A stretch of DNA of 64,000 bases from Coptis chinensis. Taxonomy: Eukaryota > Streptophyta > Magnoliopsida > Ranunculales > Ranunculaceae. Numbering within the stretch: the first letter of the stretch is position 1; every line of letters starts with the position of its first letter. The position numbers and the translations under genes are program-made. Positions 9,721-21,482 of the stretch are shown here, piece after piece. Where the stretch lies: contig CM027377.1 of assembly GCA_015680905.1 (NCBI GenBank), forward strand, positions 57,495,501 through 57,559,500. The letters are read 5' to 3'. The notes beneath the pieces are model-generated. The model made no database searches and was not told the origin of the DNA. It saw only the letters and a list, made by a program, of their open reading frames with translations.

Positions 9721-10045
9721 AGATTGGAGGAGCATGAACTTTGGTTGAGCATCTAAAGAGGGAAGTGATTTTTGGATAGTAGTGGTATTGGGTATGTTGT
9801 TCATCTTAGATCATTTGTTAGGAGGAAGGGGTTTTATGATTGGAAAACCTCTTTCTAACCTTTATACTCTTTCTTTAACTTGTTCGTGATGTTTAAATGG
9901 TGGAAAACACTAGTTCTTGCATTGAATGGTTAAAACATGAATAAAACTATTGATTTAATAAAGAAAACATGTATGGAATGATTTAGTTGGGATAGCTTGC
10001 TCACAAAGTTATACTCATTTGAACATGTCAAATGAGTATGACCAG
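9721..10045 (+). mobile_element. Ath3 untranslated leader
   Basis: Leader between primer site and gag. No frame of interest is visible. It is cut at 10046 by the left end of the Ath4 3' LTR, so gag and pol of Ath3 must lie right of the window if they survive. Confidence 0.55.
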
Positions 10046-10753
10046 TGTTTTAGGGTTTTGATGCAAAATTAGAAGAAGTAATGAGGTAGAAGACAAAGTT
10101 GAAAACTTTGTATTGAAGACAATAAGAACTTGATTCATCAACCAAAGCTTGAAGAATATTAAAATGAAAAACACTTAATTAAAAGCAATAAAAACAAATA
10201 AAGACAATAATAAAAACTAATTATATTAAAACAAGTAAAATGCTACTTGGTTTGTCAATCCAAGAGGGTTCTAAAAGTGAGCCATCTCTTCACTTATATA
10301 GTGTGAAGAGATTGACCCTTTTAGTCCTCTAATTTCTTGGACTTTAAGAAACCTAATTCTAAAACTTTCTTTAGCTTTCTTGAGTGGATTGGGCTTTGGC
10401 CTTTTGTCTTCTGCAGCTTCCTTTGTAGTGTCCAGGTCTTGGAAGGAGTTAGGTTTTGATTATAGCAGTCTTAGAATAATCTTTTGAGCTTTTGACTTTT
10501 TTGGTCCTTTAGTTGACTTTGACCTCGACCTTTGACTTTGACGTTTGACTTTTAGCACTTTCTCCTTATCTTCCCAATTGGTCCTTTTTAGGGTCATTTT
10601 GACTCTAGAATGCATACTTTGAGGTTCATGATTCTAAAATAGGTTTGTAACCTGAAAGGCAATAAGAAGGTGGTTATTCTATGTTATTGATCATAATATT
10701 GACTAAATTGAAATATTGTAAAGGGATAGAAATTCCTATTTGAGTCCTGATCA
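10046..10753 (-). repeat. Ath4 3' LTR
   Basis: About 708 bp, read on the minus strand. It starts TGATCAGGACTC at 10753 and ends near 10046 (plus strand TGTTTTAGGG). The start is set by the adjoining polypurine tract; the end is less certain. A TATATAAG box on the minus strand lies at 10293-10300. U3 carries six TTGAC cores between 10491 and 10550. It is related to the Ath3 LTR but shorter. Confidence 0.72.
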
Positions 10754-10767
10754 ACTACCCCCAAATA
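10754..10767 (-). other. Polypurine tract of Ath4
   Basis: Minus strand CTATTTGGGGGTAGT abuts the LTR start TGATCAGG. The next bases inward (GCAGTTTGTTTGTCC on plus) match the same position in Ath5 and Ath6. Confidence 0.8.
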
Positions 10768-12321
10768 GCAGTTTGTTTGTCCCCAAGCAAATATGAGAAA
10801 TTAAAATAGAAGAAGTCAAATATGTGTTCATTATATTAATCTTGTTTTGCGGACTGCGATTAGATTGACCATGTGCAACAAGGCCTTAAACTACTTGGAA
10901 TTCCCTAGTGGACGAGCTTAAGTCTCGTGAGAGTTTTCCCAAGAAGGTACTACAAACTTCCTCTATCTAGTACAAAGGGTCTTGTTTCCTTGTTATTCTC
11001 AGAAGTTTATAAATCTTATTAGCGGGGGAATAAGGAAAAGCTCCTTTGAACTCAGAATAACATATACACAGTAATTTAATCATCTAAAGATAAACGTACA
11101 AAACATTAACAGTAAAATGCAAAAGCATAATCGTATTTAAAACTTTTGGAGAGCGTCCTTAAGGTGGGTTCTCACAGGAGTGTGTTGCAATCACAACTCT
11201 CTGATAGATTCTCTCAAGTTTTGTTTTCTCAAATGCAGAGGGCACTTATATTCCTCACATACATGAATGATTAATTACAATATCCACTTACTATCACACC
11301 ATCCTATTCCTAGTTGAGCTAGAGGTCTTTCATTATGAATTACAGGGATAAAGTAGTGGTTTAGAAATAAAAATGACTAGAAAACAAACTCTAATAAGTT
11401 GAGAAATTGGGTCTTCAGGACATTAGTAATTAGAGAAGAACCTCGCTTTATTCTTTTACTTCCGAATTTGTGATTCATTCTTTAGCCCTTTGGCTTTGTG
11501 ACTCCATATGATTTTGATTTTTGGGAGTTCTAACTTTGTTTTTGTTTCTTTTGAAATTGACTCCTTTTGATTTTGAACTTTTGGGAGATTTTGATTTTTA
11601 AATCTTTTCTTTCTTTTCTTTTTGAAGCTTCTAACTATTCTGTTTTTGTACAAAGTCATCTCTTCTCTTTTTACTGTTCATCCAATTCTCAATTCGATAG
11701 TTGGGTACACTTTTTATTGTGTGTAGTAACGGTTAAGGGATTGATGGCAAAGTAATAAAATGGTTTAATAAATTATGAAGGCTCATACGAGGAACAAGAG
11801 GAAAAACTATCTTTTTGGGTTTTTAACATTTATTTGGCTATATCGATACAAAAAAGGCCTAAATTCTCTCCTATGATATGGCGTGGTGATCAACCAAGTG
11901 GACGTTATCTTTCTATCTGGACATCTTTTGTGTCATCACTCAATAATTATTCAGATGAGGCTTTTGGCTAGATTCTCACAGGATATGGAACTTAATTGTT
12001 CTAGCCTCGGTTTCGGAAACTTACTACTATATACAATCAATGACGCTGATGCATGCCATTCATGAAAAGATGCAGAAACTATTGTATGTATATTAGTCTA
12101 AGTTCGAAGAATGAATCTTTACTCTATTGCTATAATGAGACTTCTAAACCAGTTGTTCATCATAGAAAAAGGAAAACATGACTTTTAGTACTAAATAGAA
12201 AAATATTTTTGGTCTTTTCGAAATTTGTTTACAGAAAGAAATAAATATAGAAATATACTTCATATATCTAATATAAAAATTGTTATATAATAAATGTCTA
12301 GTTTTTGCAGAATGTTGCTAT
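10768..12321 (-). mobile_element. Ath4 3' non-coding region
   Basis: Collinear with Ath5 18770-20300 and Ath6 49384-50957: CAACAAGGCCTTAAAC near 10878, CTAGTGGACGAG near 10907, GAGCTAGAGGTCTTT near 11315, a T-rich segment at 11510-11620, and the stretch TCGATACAAAAAAGGCCTAAATTC-like near 11845. No coding potential recognised; frames on either strand are short and not conserved. Confidence 0.65.
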
Positions 12322-12362
12322 ACCACCCTCAAATAGAAATATGTTTTGTCTTTGAAGTATGA
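12322..12362 (-). other. Second polypurine-like module of Ath4
   Basis: Plus strand ACCACCCTCAAATAGAAATA then TTTTGTC. This repeats the layout of the true polypurine tract at 10754, including the nearby TTTGTC element. It lies about 1.57 kb inside the element, between the 3' non-coding region and the extra ORF. Ath5 (20301) and Ath6 (50958) have the same module at the same place. Confidence 0.6.
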
Positions 12363-12440
12363 AGAGAAGGAAATAGATTACCATGGGAACATAAGCAAAA
12401 CCGGTAGTAACCTGTACTTTGTTCTTCGTGATGAGAATAT

Positions 12441-12469
12441 ACCACCCCCAAACAAGTTTGGAGGGTGGT
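12441..12469. repeat. Palindrome of two facing polypurine tracts
   Basis: ACCACCCCCAAAC and TTTGGAGGGTGGT face each other across about 3 bases, forming a 12-bp stem with one bulge. The plus-strand half is directly followed by TTGATAG, resembling an LTR start. It lies downstream of the Ath4 extra ORF. Confidence 0.7.
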
Positions 12470-12779
12470 TTGATAGATATAGAATAAGAATCTCAGCGTT
12501 TATCTAAAAAGTATATTACGTAATTATTCTAACATGAAATTTTTAGGGTTTTGGATTTATTTTAGGAAACACGCATAGTGTATAAATAAGAAAATTTCAG
12601 CATGATGTATTTGTTTATCTTTCTGCTCATATACCAAAATCGCATACAAATCCATATAAACATGCATCCATATATACTACATCTATACTACTATAAGTGC
12701 AGAAGGCAAAGACATGTACTAAAATGAAAATAAACTACATATAACTATGAGTACACTAGGGAACTGCCTAATCAAAATC

Positions 12780-13484
12780 CACGCGGGGTAACTAACTACG
12801 TCGAGACGAACTCGAACTACTCCTATCTCTTCCCTCTCATTGAGCTCTCTCAGCGTAGGAGCCTGTGGAACTATCTCATCGCTCAGCTCCTGAAGCATCT
12901 GGAGAGTGCTGGGCAGAAAGTCGCACTGCTCTTGCTAAATCGTACTGAACTGCTGATGTACTTGATGTTGACTCTCATGCATGAATCTCAAAGCATCTAT
13001 GGGTCGCGTGAACTAAGACAGAGCTCCTATAGCAAAATAGTCTACTGGAGGTGGAAATGGAGAGGCGTCATTGTCAAGACCGTGCTCAATCTCTTCTACA
13101 GCCTCTGGGGACCAGTCGTGTTGAACGCGACATGAGTGAATGTGGCAAACTTCACTGCCACGTAGTTACTCAGAACTGCTGACTCTTGGGGACCTCGTGT
13201 CGCGCTTCGATACCCAAAACTGACCCAATTAACTGCCTAGTCAACTCATGCGAGCCTCCCCTAAGAAGAAATGGTAACCAAACCTTCGTTATTGCAAGCT
13301 AAGGCACGATAGAAAGCTTGAACAAGAGAAGAGGAGTAATGAGCAGAGGGTTCTAGCAAGAGCAGCCTCCAAACTTTTCTAAGGATATGTCCCTTGAAGA
13401 AAACATCAAACCCCCCCCCCCCCCCCCCGAACCAAATAGATTAGAAAAATCAATTTTGGGTATAATCTTTCGATTGGCAACCAT
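12780..13484 (-). pseudogene. Ath4 extra ORF
   Basis: The minus-strand ATG at 13484 opens a frame reading KIIPKIDFSNLFGS, then a poly-G run (13411-13428) that puts the remainder out of frame, then HYSSSLVQAFYRALACNNEG near 13290-13350. The HYS-x3-L-x3-FY pattern and the I-P-x3-F start match the extra ORFs of Ath5 and Ath6. The 3' part around 12900-13000 appears rich in Gln and Leu, perhaps a coiled coil. No known enzyme motif is visible. A TATAAAA box lies about 50 bp upstream. Function is unknown; it could be an env-like or accessory protein of the Athila lineage. The frame is broken by several stops. Confidence 0.5.
13411..13428 (+). repeat. C18 homopolymer
   Basis: Eighteen C in a row on plus, G18 on the coding (minus) strand of the Ath4 extra ORF. 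The true length is uncertain in any assembly, and the run decides the reading frame across it. Confidence 0.85.
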
Positions 13485-13533
13485 GGGTGGATGTTATTGT
13501 TAAATTAAAATTGGATATGAGGTGGCGTGAGGG

Positions 13534-13540
13534 TTTTATA
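13534..13540 (-). promoter_or_regulatory. TATA-like box ahead of Ath4 extra ORF
   Basis: TATAAAA on the minus strand, about 50 bp upstream of the ATG at 13484 and followed by a CA-rich leader. The motif alone is weak evidence in AT-rich DNA. The comparable placement in Ath2, Ath5 and Ath6 supports it. Confidence 0.4.
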
Positions 13541-14155
13541 GAATCTGTAGGAAAGGTTTTGAAATTGGTGAAGAAAGAGGTGAGGCGTGGGTCGAGTTGG
13601 CGTGGGGTCGAGTTGAATTTTGTAAGTTAGGGCTTTGTGTGAAAGAAAAGGTAAGTTGGATGGTTGCGCGGTTGGATTTTAAACCCACGTACAACTGTCG
13701 GTTGTTGGATTATTAAGGTTTTGAATTTGGCCCAAGCCCATATGAAATTCGGAAATACCAAAAAGGTCATGTTCCTTCTCGTAACTCGTAAAATGCAAAT
13801 CCCCGCTTCGTTACCAGTCCAATTTGGAGAAATGAACTGTCTAAATGATTAGCACAAAAAATCTTATCCAATGGTATATCACATGCTTTGATCTAAGGGT
13901 GTATGACACACAAGATGATAGATGAACGCCTTAGAGCGTGCAGATGACATAAGTTATAGACACGAATGAGCTCTAAAAAGAGAATAAAGTGTGCCAACTT
14001 GAAAGAAAGGTGCACGAATAGTGGAATGAATCAAAAAGAGTGTTACAGGAGCAAAGGGAACGGATGGTGGAAATAATATACAAACGTGAAATTAAAGAGT
14101 AATTAATTTTTTTAGATTAAATTTTCAAAAAATGTAAAAGTGTGGGTCATTTTAG
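13541..14155 (-). mobile_element. Ath4 spacer between small frame and extra ORF
   Basis: No gene seen. The segment CCCGCTTCGTTACCAGTCC at about 13802 is shared with Ath6 near 54488, placing the two regions as homologous. Confidence 0.55.
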
Positions 14156-14625
14156 TCAGATTCTGAAGACTCGAGTCAATCCCAACCAGATGGTTTGATT
14201 ACTCTGTGAAGCTAGGCTATGTTTTTTGGTATAAGACACATGTAGACTGTAAATATTGAACCCTCGCTTATCGGCTAAAGTCCAGGGCAGTCTGGTGTTT
14301 GACATCTCAAGCCCTAGTTCTCCCTGACTGCACCTCGTCTGCACGCATAGGAACTTTTTCCTACACCAGGTGTGATGGTGTGAATTCTCTTCCAAATGTC
14401 AAGTTGAATATCAATCAGAAGAGATGTAAAAACTTTAGAATCGTATGGTACACATTTCCATTGAGCATTACTCAGTGGAGAAGAACTGTTTTTAGACAAT
14501 TTGAAAGGTTTGTAGAAAGGGGCGAGAAAATAAGTTTTTGAAATTTTTGCACAAAATGAGTCTTTTAACGTCAGATTCTTGAGAAAATAATAGAGAGGTG
14601 CATAAGATAGAATTAAACATATCAT
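14156..14625 (-). CDS. Small conserved frame behind pol in Ath4
   Basis: Counterpart of the Ath2 frame at 7632-7868, with best similarity around IQLDIWKRI and GKSSYACRRGAVREN (14314-14480), after which Ath4 continues in a second frame (CQTPDCP-like residues near 14290). It is 103 codons from the first ATG at 14625. The first third lacks a counterpart in Ath2, so the true start may be internal. No domain is recognised. It lies after the integrase remnant and before the extra ORF. Confidence 0.38.
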
Positions 14626-15464
14626 GATTTCACTTTAGGTTACACCATTTGTTTAATTCTAGATTTCGACACCTTGTTAGTTTTTTTTTTTTTTTTGTTC
14701 TTGTTTTTCTTAAAAGGAATCTCTAACCATATAGAGGGTTTTCAATGAGAAGATAAAATCATACATTTATCCAGTATGACCTAGGTTGCTCTGGGACGTA
14801 AGATTTTTAATTTTTTATATCCTCAAGTTTTTGGAAAACTATGTAGAGATGTTATAAAGATAACTTGTACAAACACAGTGATTAAAAGCATACAATAATA
14901 GATTGTCTTAGGCAACTTTCATGTCGACTCTGAGGCAAATTCAATCTAGATAGCCATAGCTTCAGTTATATGAGTTGGGGGATCTACTACCCAAGATATG
15001 ATATGTACTGACCCATGTGAATAGTGCAGTGATATAGGCAACCCTTAATAAGCAAAATTGATCTCAAACCTCCCCTATATTGCATTTTTCTAGGGGTTGG
15101 TCCTTGTAGAATCCATTGCCCATTTTGAAACAAAAATCACATGACTGGTGTTATATCGAGAATCCTCTATTATAAGAACTGGAAAAACCAAGAATTTTTG
15201 TAAAAACAACAATGAAAAGCTATTTCTAACAAAAAGAATATAAAATAAAGAAAAAGAAAAAAAAATAGTTGCTCTATAGAGGTACACTACTCAAACTACG
15301 AGTAAAAGTGCTAACAAGGAATATAAAAGGTATACGTGAACTCATGGCTCCAACACTTACAACCACACACTCCAAGTAAAGGATCTAGTTACCTTTATGA
15401 TGTATTCCATAGAAGCAAATGTAAGAGAATGAATAGATTGGAAATACATCACGAAAAAGAGGAT
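14626..15464 (-). mobile_element. Ath4 post-pol non-coding region
   Basis: Reverse-complement counterpart of Ath2 6630-7631. No coding sequence recognised. T- and A-rich runs at 14680 and 15245. Confidence 0.6.
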
Positions 15465-15532
15465 TTAATCCTCATAGATAAGATCATGGAGAAAGGTTTC
15501 TTCTACATCCGTAGACCGTAACTCATGATAGT
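15465..15532 (-). pseudogene. Ath4 integrase C-terminal stub
   Basis: Only the last 20 or so codons of pol survive, reading HELRSTDVEETF and ending at a TAA (15467-15465). They match the end of the Ath2 integrase (HELRPADVEETF at about 6566-6605). They abut gag directly, so protease, RT, RNase H and nearly all of integrase are deleted. The stub fixes the deletion junction at about 15526-15536. Confidence 0.75.
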
Positions 15533-15535
15533 GTT

Positions 15536-16764
15536 TTAGGTGCTTGTAGCTTCCAAGGCTGAGTTTGCTTGTTTAGGATTGGGAACTGCTTGTTCTGGGA
15601 ACACACCTTTCTGGGCTTTCTCATGAGTTAGAAGGTTTAAAGATTGTTGTATGAACACCAAGATTTGAGATTGTTGTTGCACCAAAGATAGTAGCATCTC
15701 TGATGTTTTATCTAATGGGACATTAGTAGGTTGGGCAACTGGAAATAGGCCTCTTTGGTTGTTGATGGTTTGATTTTGGTAGTTCTGGTGAAAATTGGAT
15801 GGAATCATCACTATATTATGATTGTTGTAGGTACCTTGTCCTTGTCTGAAATGATTCAATGTATTTTTGTGGTTTGACATGATTTGTGAACCCTAGAGGT
15901 GGTTGGGGTTGTGGATTAGTATTCCATTGAAAATTTGGGTGTTGCCTCCATAGTGCATTTGGTACATTCATAGCACAAACTTCTTCTGGTTGAAGTGATG
16001 TTATGTTGTTAAGCAAGGGACAATGGGTAAATTCATGATTTAAATCGAAATAGAAAGTGCACGGTACTATATCTATGTTCATGACTGGTTGGGGAGTATG
16101 TTTTTTTTTTTTTTTTGTGATGTCATTTATCTTTCTTATGAGGGTTTCGATTAGTGTTTTAATCTCTAGATTGGATTTTGCCTAAAATATACCATTGGTT
16201 TTAGAGGTACTAGGCTGGGATGTTCTGGAATTGTTTGTGTCACCCCAATGAGTAATCTTTTCTGCTTGTTCTCCAAGAAAGATTAGAGCTTCTGTGGCAC
16301 CTTTATCTAAAAAGTTTCCATTACTCATGATATCCAGTATGACCTTTGAAAAAACATTGGACAAGAGTGTATTTTTCTAGTTTATGGTGAGGACATGAAT
16401 GGAGTAGGTCAGAGAATGTATCCCATGCTTTGGAGAATGTCTCACTCGGACTCTGTCTAAAGAACTATATCTTGCTTACTATCTCATCTGTTTTCTTCGG
16501 TAGATAGTACTTCTTCATGAAGGAGAACATTACCTTTCCCTAAGTATCAAAAAAATCGAGCTTCTAAGATAGAAGCCATGCGTGGATTTTGCCAGCTAGA
16601 GTGAAGGAAAACACTCTTAGTTCAACCTAAACATCATAAATGCCTGGATGATTGAAAGTATTGCATACCTCATGTATCCGGCGTAGGTGTTCGTATGGTA
16701 ACTCGTGTTCAAAACCGTGAAAGATAGGTAAGAGATTGTACATGTTTAGGTGGATGCGAAAATA
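15536..16764 (-). pseudogene. Ath4 gag (3' two thirds, broken)
   Basis: Athila-type capsid gene read from right to left. The gag domain lies near 16360-16560 (SKAWDTFSDLLHSCPHHKLEKY, in pieces). A linker with WRTSRK-like residues is followed by 16182-16364. A cysteine/histidine segment at about 16010-16060 (CTFYFDLNHEFTHC) sits where Athila gag has its zinc-knuckle-like motif. The Pro/Gln/Asn-rich tail follows to 15536, including QQSQILVFIQQSLNLLTHEKAQ, which matches Ath5 and Ath6. Frameshifts and stops separate the pieces. The N-terminal part lies beyond the Ath5 insertion at 16765. The gene would form the virus-like particle core. Confidence 0.82.
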
Positions 16765-18753
16765 TGATAAAATGTAAAAACAAATAGTTTTACCTACGCA
16801 TAAGCTACGAGACTCAAACACAAGTAAAACTAAAACTAATTTCAGCTTAATTATCAAAGTTTTCTACTCTCGATGCTATTGCAATAAGTTGGAGTAGAGA
16901 ATTCGTTCTACTCCTAGTTCTTTAGAATTCACGTTAACTAAGATTATCAGTTTTATCAAAGTTGATGAGAGTAATGATGGAAATTATACTAATCAAGATG
17001 TGATAATTCAAAATACAAAAATACTAAATGGGATGAATTCAAAATATGAAAATACTAAATTGACTATATGATAATGAATTAGGGGGATTTGATTCCACCT
17101 TAATTCAACTTAATCAACTAGCAAGGAATTGTCGTAATCCAAATTGTAATGCTTCCGCATACCAATTGGGTGTTTCTAATCCCTAATTGTTCATGGTAAT
17201 CTCTACCAACTAACAACTAGCATGTGAAGCAATCAAACTAATTCTCATGGTGAACTAATTACTTTCTAGAATGGAATAGAATATTACGAACTATTCTACG
17301 CTAATAACAATCAAGTTTTCATCAAGGCTTCTTCAAACCCCTCCATTGGAGGTTTTAGCATTGAATCATTACACTATCATTTCTAACACAAGAGCACATA
17401 GAACAACCCCATTGAATAAATGATTAAACTTATAAATCTAATTGAACAATAATAATAATGATTCCAAATGAATTAAAACAAGATTTAAACGTAATCTAGA
17501 ACTAAGATGATGATTAACTAATTATCAAATTAATACAACCTAATTATGAATTTAAGATAACTAAATCTAAATAAGGATTAAATCAATAAACTAAATTGAT
17601 ATGAAAAACTAATAATTTATTATAAAACTAAATCTACTTCTAAATAATATTCATTCTTTGTTCTAACTAATCTATTGGAATGGAAAAACTAATTTTATGA
17701 AGTAAAAACTAGATCTAAAACAAGTTATTGGATAATTGGTAAGTAAAAAAAAACTAGGTGCTTAAAAGCCTTGAATCATTACACTATCATTTCTAACACA
17801 AGAACACATAGAACAACCCATTATTAAATAAATTATTAAACTTATAAATCCAATTGAACAATAATAATAATGATTCCAAATGAATTAAAACAAGATTTAA
17901 ACCTAATCTAGAACTAAGATGATGATTAACTAATTATCAAATTAAGACAACCTAATTATGAATTTAAGACAACTAAATCTAAATAAAGATTGAATCAATA
18001 AACTAAATTGAAATAAAAAACTAATAATTTATTATAAAACTAAATTTGATTCTAAATAATATTCATTCTTTGTTTTAACTAATCTATTGGAATGGAAAAA
18101 CTAATTCTATGAAGTAAAAACTAGATCTAAAATAAGTTATTGGATAATTGCTAAGTAAAAAAAACTAGGTGCTTAAGAGCTAAGTCTTGTGTCTTCAAAT
18201 AGAAGAGACAAGATCCACTTTTTCATGCATGAGCTGAGGAGCCATGTTTTGGGGTGAAAAATCGAGCCCAAAACCCAATTTCTTCAGTCCACAAAGGGGT
18301 TTTCATCTGGATTTGACTTCAATAGTCTTTTTGTCCACTTCTACTCCTCTGATTGGGTCAAGGCTTAGACCATTAGAAAGCCTCGTTCCGAGCCGGTCGT
18401 TTTGACATAATGTAGGCCTAATTCCAAGGTCTGAGTCCAAAGATACGGCTTCTGGAATTTCTGTTGACTTTTGTGTGTTATTTCTGCCCGCGTTGACTCT
18501 GACTTTTTAGCTTTGACCGGGCTTTAAATGGGCTTTTTCTCCTTGGATCTTGGTCTTTAATCATAGAACTTCTTAACAACCAACCCTTGCTCCATTATCT
18601 TACAAAAAGGGGTGCATTTCTACATATATTCGACTCCAATGCCTGAAATACATAAGAACACGATAACAGTACTAACTCTTACTTATTAATCACATAATTG
18701 GTCAAAAAGCAATATTGTTAAAGGGTTAAAACTACAGTTTTGGGCTCTTATCA
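16765..18753 (-). repeat. Ath5 3' LTR with internal duplication
   Basis: Minus-strand LTR, 1989 bp. It starts TGATAAGAGCCCAAAAC at 18753 beside the polypurine tract and ends at TGATAA on plus (16765). It is collinear with the Ath6 LTR (same start, same conserved block at 18300-18440, same TTTTCATCAAGGCTTC near 17312). It is about 410 bp longer because of a tandem duplication. U3 holds TTGAC cores around 18465-18520. It is inserted in Ath4 gag. Confidence 0.88.
17361..18180. repeat. 410-bp tandem duplication inside the Ath5 LTR
   Basis: Copy 1 is 17361-17770 and copy 2 is 17771-18180. Both begin TTGAATCATTACACTATC, and both end GTGCTTAA[AG]AGC. They differ at only about a dozen or so sites by eye (for example GAGCACATAG against GAACACATAG). 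It lies between the polyadenylation side and the TATA side of the LTR. Confidence 0.93.
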
Positions 18754-18769
18754 AACCACCCCCAAACAG
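18754..18769 (-). other. Polypurine tract of Ath5
   Basis: Minus strand CTGTTTGGGGGTGGTT abuts the LTR start TGATAAGAGCC. Confidence 0.88.
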
Positions 18770-20300
18770 CATTTTGTTTGTCCTCAAGCAAATATGAGAA
18801 ATTAGAATAAATTACCAAAAATGAAGTTCTAACTAATCTCGTTTCGCCGAGTGCGATTGCATTGACCATATGCAACAAGGCCTTAAACCACTAGAAATTC
18901 CCTAGTGGATGAGTTATAGCTTCGTGAGAGTTTTTCAGTGAAGATACTCACAAACTTCATCTATACTACAACGACTAAGAAATAAAACTAGTGTTTCCTT
19001 ATTTATGTCTCATTTATCTATACATCTCACTAACAATGAATACAGAAAAATCAAGTCGAAACCTAAGCTAATACATGCATAATAATCAATCATCTATGAA
19101 GAAACATATATACAATGAGTAATACTATGAAATGCACTAACAGGTCCGTTTATGAAACCTTGGAATAACATCCTTAAGTAGGTCCCCACATAAATGTCAA
19201 GACAAAAACACTCTGATTTTTTTGGCTCAAGTTTTCATCTATTAAAGTGCAAGTGGCACACTTTACCTTACAATCTCAATGACACACAAGGAAGCCGAAG
19301 TCGATCGAACACATATGCCACTTACTATCAAACGAACCTATTCCTAATTGAGCTAAAGGTCTTTATTAGGTATTGCGGGGATTAGGTGATGGTTTAAGAA
19401 TGAAGGAATGGATATTCAAAAAGAACCAGTCTGAGATAATAGAATCTTCATATTCTGTAACTAGAGAAAACCTTGTTCTTTACTTTTGCTTCTACACTTT
19501 GTTTCCATCCTTATCCATTATTTTTTTCTTTGGCTTTTGACTCCTTTGATTCTGTTTTTGGAGTTCTATCTTTTTTTTTTTTTATTTTTTATTTTTTTTT
19601 ATTTGGATGGAAACTTACTTTTCTTATTTGAAGCGACTAAGAAATTCTTGATTTCAAAGGTCTTTCCCTTTTCTATTCTTCATCTCTAATCTCAGACTCG
19701 TTCTAAAATGGGTAGGTTGATTTTTTATATTGTTTTGTTTTTGTAAAAGGTTAAAGGATTTGCGGTTTATGAAGGGCTAAAGAAAGGCTCAAAGGGGCGA
19801 CTAGCGGAAAATAATTCATTGGTTTGAATTTCTGGCTATATCGATCCAAAGAAGGCCTAAATTCTCGCTTAAGATATGGTATAGTGATCAAGCAAGTGGA
19901 AGTGTGATTTCTCTATCCGCAATTTACTTCTCCCTTGTGTCATTTCTCAAATATTCCACTCATATAAGGCTTTTAGGCTATATTCTCATAGGATTTGTAG
20001 AATAAGTACTCTAGCCTAGATTTCATAAACTTACTGCCAACAATCATAAATACTCATGCAATATATTTATAGAAAGATGCAAAGATTATTATCTATATAT
20101 TAACCTAAGTTTCTAAAAACTATTCAAATGCAAAAGGTAACGTGAAACTTCTAGATTATTAAGAGCAGAGAGAAAGAAAACAATACCAACATTCCTAAGT
20201 GTATAGCATCATTTTTTTTTTTGAAATTTTTGCGAGAAAACAAGTGCATATTCTACATATCTATATCCTAACAAATGCCTTAATTACACATGTTTCTATG
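18770..20300 (-). mobile_element. Ath5 3' non-coding region
   Basis: Collinear with Ath6 49384-50957 and related to Ath1 1091-2111. The long T-rich segment at 19500-19660 and the TCGATCCAAAGAAGGCC segment near 19850 are shared landmarks. No gene seen; open frames here are low-complexity. Confidence 0.7.
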
Positions 20301-20340
20301 CCACCCTCAAACAAGAAGCATGCTTTGTCCGCAAAGTATT
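20301..20340 (-). other. Second polypurine-like module of Ath5
   Basis: Plus strand CCACCCTCAAACAAGAAGCA then TGCTTTGTCC. It resembles the true tract (CCACCCCCAAACAGCATTTT, then GTTTGTCC) 1.55 kb away at 18754. Confidence 0.6.
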
Positions 20341-20529
20341 GAAATAAAAAGGGTAGAAAAATATCATGGAAACGCATGAAATTTCGGAACATTTGCAAAA
20401 CAAAGTTAAAATATACTAATATAGAAAAATAAAAACAGACATAACTTTATATGAGTTCTACCCGTTATGGCAATAACAAGAATCAAATTGCTTGGGACAT
20501 AAACAGACACTAACTGAAATAAAAACTTA

Positions 20530-21482
20530 CCTTATCTCCAGCGTTTAAGCGTCATCCTCCTCTTCTTCATATAAAGAAATGAAGTTCCTTCGCATCCTGC
20601 CACGCCATGATGATTTGCCAGGCTTCACGCCATTTATCATCTACGATTGCTAACCTGTTAAGCGCCACTTGGTCGGATGGGGTGTAAGGGGCAACTTGAT
20701 GAGGTTTTATCCTCCACCCTTGCCAAGTTAGTGCATGGAAAGATCAAATAATACAATTGGTGGGTCTCACAATGTCGACCCCAACCCAATCCATAAAGCG
20801 GGCACAAAAAACTGGGAAGAAACATAGCATAATACAACAAACTAAAACAGGCATAAGAAGGTACTTATGCCTCATGCTATGGGCTCGTGCTAAACTAGAC
20901 ATTAGGGTCTGGGGAATATCATAGAGTATATGTCCCCCAGCTAAAGCAAGGAAAATATCACAAGTATCGTCATTCGAAGAAGAATAACGTCATTCCCCTC
21001 TAATGTTTAGCATGATCTAAAACATAATAGTGCCCACGTTCATGGACAGGCTTCCAAGGGCGACATTATATTCCACTTGGTCCTCTATCCTAAAGATTCC
21101 TGCCCCATAATGCTCATGTAAATCCTCATAGTAAATCCTCATAGTTATAAAGGTACATATTATCGACCAAATAGGCCTGTGAGTCTTGTATTTTAGCGGG
21201 CATGGCAAGTCCAAGAACAAAGGCTAGCAAGAACCTGGTAATTTCCATTGGTTCATCTTCAATGGTGATGGAGAACACTTATTCTCCATCTGGTCTATCA
21301 AAGAACTTACAATTATCATAAAAATAAGATGTAAGTGCTGGAGAATAATGTTCATCAGGTCTTACCATTAGCGGTTCCCAGCCTACGTGTATGATCACCT
21401 CGCGGAACCAAGCACCATAGGTGTCGCTTCCCAACAAGTCTTTGAAAGACTGCTCAGGTATGACTGTAGGAGATGTCATCAT
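20530..21482 (-). pseudogene. Ath5 extra ORF
   Basis: Starts at the minus-strand ATG pair 21477-21482 with VIPEQSFKDLLGSDTYG. Then comes HYSPALTSYFYDNCKFF (about 21300-21340), and it runs in several frames to about 20540 (acidic end, near KKRRMTLK). The Ath6 homologue at 51160-52122 shares VIPEQSF, GTDTYGA and the FFYNN-type segment, so the frame was coding. Stops at 21279 and further left inactivate it. No transmembrane or catalytic motif could be assigned. The pattern resembles the plant-transposon-associated domain seen behind pol in Athila elements; this is inference. A TATA box and leader precede it. Confidence 0.55.
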
